Assembly: GCA_023441145.1 (NCBI GenBank) | Contig: JAEZQN010000227.1 | Coordinates: 1 to 7,904 of the forward strand | Length of the DNA stretch: 7,904 nucleotides | Direction of reading: 5' to 3' | DNA from: Bacillota bacterium | Lineage (GTDB): Bacteria; Bacillota; Clostridia; Lachnospirales; Lachnospiraceae | Part shown: one piece after another, positions 6,220-7,904 of the stretch | How the letters are laid out: the number at the start of each line of letters is the position of its first letter | Position numbering within the stretch: position 1 is the first letter of the stretch | Notes under the pieces: generated by a model | What the model was told of the DNA's origin: nothing | The model's input: only the letters and a program-made list of their open reading frames with translations | The model's database searches: none | Position numbers and translations under genes: made by a program

Positions 6220-6513
6220 GTGAGCGAGATGGATATTGCACTTATTTGCAAAGCGTTAGGAGATTCCAATCGACTTAAGATCGTACAATTATTATCTGAG
6301 GGAGAGAAGTGCGGTTGCGTATTATTAGAAGCCTTTGATATTACACAACCCACTCTTTCTCATCATATGAAAATACTAATGGAATGTGGTTTGGTAGATG
6401 CGAGAAAAGAGGGCAAGTGGTCTCATTATTCTTTAAACTGCGATGTTTTGACTATGTTCCGTAATTTTATTAGTGAGTTAAGATGTAATAATGGTAAAGG
6501 AGACTGTTGTTAG
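6220..6513 (+). CDS. ArsR/SmtB-family metalloregulatory repressor
   Basis: This repressor of about 97 residues has the winged-helix pattern of the family: ALGDSNRLKIVQLLSEGEKC, then TQPTLSHHMKILMECGLV (recognition helix, residues 42-59) and the wing ARKEGKWSHYSLN (61-73). The helix-3 CxC pair (Cys31, Cys33 in KCGC) matches the position of the As(III)/Sb(III) site in classic ArsR (CVC). More thiols are at Cys56, Cys74 and Cys89, and a vicinal pair Cys96-Cys97 ends the chain, so a trivalent metalloid or thiophilic metal is a plausible inducer. I take GTG at 6220 as start because GAGGTG (6209-6214) lies 5 bp upstream; TTG 6217 is too close and ATG 6229 too far. It lies behind a consensus promoter in an inverted repeat and overlaps the permease start, indicating an autoregulated operon. 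Confidence 0.92.
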   Translation: MSEMDIALICKALGDSNRLKIVQLLSEGEKCGCVLLEAFDITQPTLSHHMKILMECGLVDARKEGKWSHYSLNCDVLTMFRNFISELRCNNGKGDCC

Positions 6514-7514
6514 CTATGGTTGGTGATTTTGTTCAGGAGCAGATACTGGGGATGAAGTGGCTCAACCAGCTAATTGGAGCAGGTCTTGAGAAACTAGGAG
6601 TGGATGTATCCAATAGAGTAGGAGGAAGTATTCAATTCTTCTTATATGATGTCATTAAGATCACCATTCTACTTTGTACATTAATATTTTTAATTTCTTA
6701 TATTCAAAGCTATTTCCCACCTGAGAGAAGTAAAAAGATACTAGGAAGATTTCATGGTATTTGGGCGAATGCCATAGCTGCCCTTCTTGGAACGGTAACA
6801 CCCTTTTGTTCCTGTTCCTCCATTCCATTGTTTATGGGATTTACAGCAGCTGGACTACCAATTGGAGTTACCTTCTCCTTTCTTATCAGTTCTCCTATGG
6901 TAGATTTGGGAAGTCTAGTAATACTAACAAGTATTTTTGGAACTAAGGTAGCAGTTGCCTATGTCGTTCTTGGTCTTGTGGTAGCTGTTATCGGAGGTAC
7001 TATTATTGAAAAACTCCATATGGAATCTTATGTGGAAGACTTTATCCTGAAAGCGAAGAAGATAGAAGATAAGGAGATTAAAACAAAGCAAGCCGGCCGA
7101 CTTTATTTTGCCAAAGAACAGATGTTAGCTACGTTTAAGAAGGTATTTCCTTATATCTTGATTGGAGTAGCAATTGGTGCGGTGATTCACAGCTGGATAC
7201 CTGAGGAATGGATTTCATATGTGTTGGGAAGTAATAACCCATTTGGTGTGATTTTAGCAACATTGATTGGAACTCCTATGTATGCAGATATCTTTGGAAC
7301 GATTCCAGTTGCAGAGACACTCCTTTTAAAAGGGGCCCAGCTAGGTACAGTGCTTAGCTTTATGATGGCAGTCACAACCTTATCCCTGCCTTCTCTAATT
7401 CTTTTAAGAAAGGCAATAAAGCCACGTTTACTGGGTACTTTTATAGCAATTTGTGTGGTTGGGATTATTATTGTAGGCTATGTATTTAATGTGCTACAAA
7501 CTATTTTAATCTAG
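6507..7514 (+). CDS. DUF318/ArsP-type permease
   Basis: This polytopic permease of about 335 residues belongs to the family that includes ArsP, an efflux permease for trivalent organoarsenicals. The signature is TPFCSCSSIPLFMGFTAAG (98-116) with Cys101 and Cys103, followed by LPIGVTFSFLISSPMVD (117-133). A second, related half appears at about 254-299 (IGTPMYADIFGTIPVAE, then TVLSFMMAVTTLSLP), without cysteines, consistent with the internal repeat of such transporters. A charged cytoplasmic-type loop (about 180-205) joins the halves. AAAGGAG (6496-6502) stands 4 bp before TTG 6507 and 13 bp before ATG 6516; either may be the start, and TTG gives a 7-bp overlap with arsR. Regulation by ArsR and the downstream CxxC protein support export of a thiol-reactive metalloid or metal; the exact substrate is not readable from sequence. 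Confidence 0.88.
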   Translation: MLAMVGDFVQEQILGMKWLNQLIGAGLEKLGVDVSNRVGGSIQFFLYDVIKITILLCTLIFLISYIQSYFPPERSKKILGRFHGIWANAIAALLGTVTPFCSCSSIPLFMGFTAAGLPIGVTFSFLISSPMVDLGSLVILTSIFGTKVAVAYVVLGLVVAVIGGTIIEKLHMESYVEDFILKAKKIEDKEIKTKQAGRLYFAKEQMLATFKKVFPYILIGVAIGAVIHSWIPEEWISYVLGSNNPFGVILATLIGTPMYADIFGTIPVAETLLLKGAQLGTVLSFMMAVTTLSLPSLILLRKAIKPRLLGTFIAICVVGIIIVGYVFNVLQTILI

Positions 7515-7525
7515 GAGGCAATGGT

Positions 7526-7774
7526 ATGAATAGAGAGATTAAGTCAGTTAAGATATTGGGTGGTGGATGTGCAAAATGTAATGCACTTGAGGCTCACACA
7601 AAGGAAGCATTAATGGAGCTAGGAGTAGAAGTTGTAGTAGAACACGTTACAGATTTTAGCATTATTGCAGAGTATGGAGTGATGAGTACTCCTGCCTTAG
7701 TTGTTAATGAAGAGGTGCTTTCCTATGGAAAAAGCCTTAACAAAAAGCAAGTTCTTCACTTACTAAAAGCATAG
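7526..7774 (+). CDS. Small thioredoxin-like protein (CxxC, thioredoxin_3 / redox-active disulfide type)
   Basis: This 82-residue cytosolic protein has a minimal thioredoxin fold. The active site is GGCAKC (Cys15 and Cys18), and the loop MSTPALVVNEEVLSYGK (53-69) contains the conserved cis-proline (Pro56) facing it. It resembles the short archaeal/bacterial glutaredoxin-like proteins often found beside DUF318 permeases. AGGAGG (7513-7518) lies 7 bp before the ATG and overlaps the permease stop, so it is the third gene of the ArsR operon. It may keep the permease or repressor thiols reduced, or bind and hand over the thiophilic substrate to the CSCS permease; the sequence does not decide between these. 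No terminator follows before the next promoter. Confidence 0.88.
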   Translation: MNREIKSVKILGGGCAKCNALEAHTKEALMELGVEVVVEHVTDFSIIAEYGVMSTPALVVNEEVLSYGKSLNKKQVLHLLKA

Positions 7775-7781
7775 ACTACTC

Positions 7782-7810
7782 TTGACAAAGTGGAAATGAT
7801 TGTGTAAGCT
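7782..7810 (+). promoter_or_regulatory. Candidate promoter for the riboswitch-controlled transcript
   Basis: A perfect -35 TTGACA (7782-7787) lies 8 bp after the thioredoxin stop. At 17-bp spacing stands TAAGCT (7805-7810), a weak -10 match. Location just before the riboswitch supports it; the poor -10 box lowers confidence. Confidence 0.45.
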
Positions 7811-7814
7811 AGTA

Positions 7815-7830
7815 CCAACTAAATAGTTGG
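7815..7830 (+). other. Short perfect hairpin at the 5' end of the riboswitch leader
   Basis: CCAACTAAATAGTTGG is a perfect dyad (six to seven pairs around AAAT) at the expected start of the leader RNA. No T-tract follows, so it is not a terminator. It could stabilise the 5' end, be a peripheral helix, or be an operator. Confidence 0.45.
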
Positions 7831-7904
7831 CATAGGTGTCAGAGAAAGGCTTAGTTTAAGTCTTTGCTCTGGTGAAAAGGGAAACAGGTGCAAGTCCTGT
7901 ACGA
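7831..7904 (+). ncRNA. Cobalamin (B12) riboswitch, 5' part, truncated by the window end
   Basis: The core signature of the cobalamin aptamer is present in order: AGGTGTC (7834-7840), a long hairpin with CAGAG (7840-7844) pairing CTCTG (7867-7871), AAAG pairing CTTT and CTTA pairing TAAG at its tip, then AGGGAA (7878-7883), and the helix ACAGG/CCTGT (7884-7888 with 7896-7900) closing the loop TGCAAGT. The block AGGGAA-xxx-GGTGxAAxTCC is the hallmark B12-box region. The 3' half, expression platform and regulated gene lie beyond the window. By family knowledge the target is usually a B12 transport, synthesis or B12-independent isozyme gene. The 5' limit is approximate. Confidence 0.85.

Noticed and set aside
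6229..6231. ATG 6229 as the ArsR start
   Set aside because: It is 14 bp from the Shine-Dalgarno sequence, while GTG 6220 is at 5 bp; only three residues are affected.

Overview
The window is AT-rich, all genes lie on the + strand with tight spacing, and strong AGGAGG-type ribosome binding sites precede most of them. Protein content (a Dlt-like surface-modification cassette, a two-cluster ferredoxin, an ArsR/permease/thioredoxin set and a cobalamin riboswitch) suggests an anaerobic Gram-positive of the Clostridia, plausibly Lachnospiraceae. The organism is inferred from style and gene content only.

Region 1 (1-4311) is the 3' part of an operon ending in a clear intrinsic terminator. It encodes the C-terminal end of an AMP-forming adenylation enzyme, a fold-III PLP decarboxylase-like enzyme, an acyl/peptidyl carrier protein, an MBOAT membrane acyltransferase and a membrane-anchored SGNH protein. 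The layout mirrors the D-alanylation system (DltA, DltC, DltB, DltD), but a decarboxylase-like enzyme is inserted between the adenylation enzyme and the carrier. The simplest reading is that an amino acid is activated and loaded on the carrier, possibly decarboxylated there (as BtrK does on BtrI in butirosin biosynthesis), and passed by the MBOAT and SGNH proteins to an extracytoplasmic polymer. This is the most interesting system in the window.

Region 2 (4312-6148) has a candidate operator, a small 2x[4Fe-4S] ferredoxin whose reading frame is broken at an A7 run (a correctly phased A_AAA_AAA slippery heptamer followed at once by TAG), an overlapping NapH-type membrane Fe-S protein, and an AraC-type regulator with a GyrI-like ligand-binding domain.

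Region 3 (6149-7774) is a compact operon behind a consensus sigma-A promoter (TTGACA, 17 bp, TATAAT) embedded in a 17-bp inverted repeat. It encodes an ArsR-family repressor with a CxC metalloid site, a DUF318/ArsP-type permease with a CSCS motif, and a small CxxC thioredoxin-like protein, probably for efflux of a thiol-reactive metalloid or metal.

Region 4 (7775-7904) begins a new transcription unit: a -35 element, a short hairpin, and the 5' portion of a cobalamin riboswitch that runs off the window. The regulated gene is not visible.
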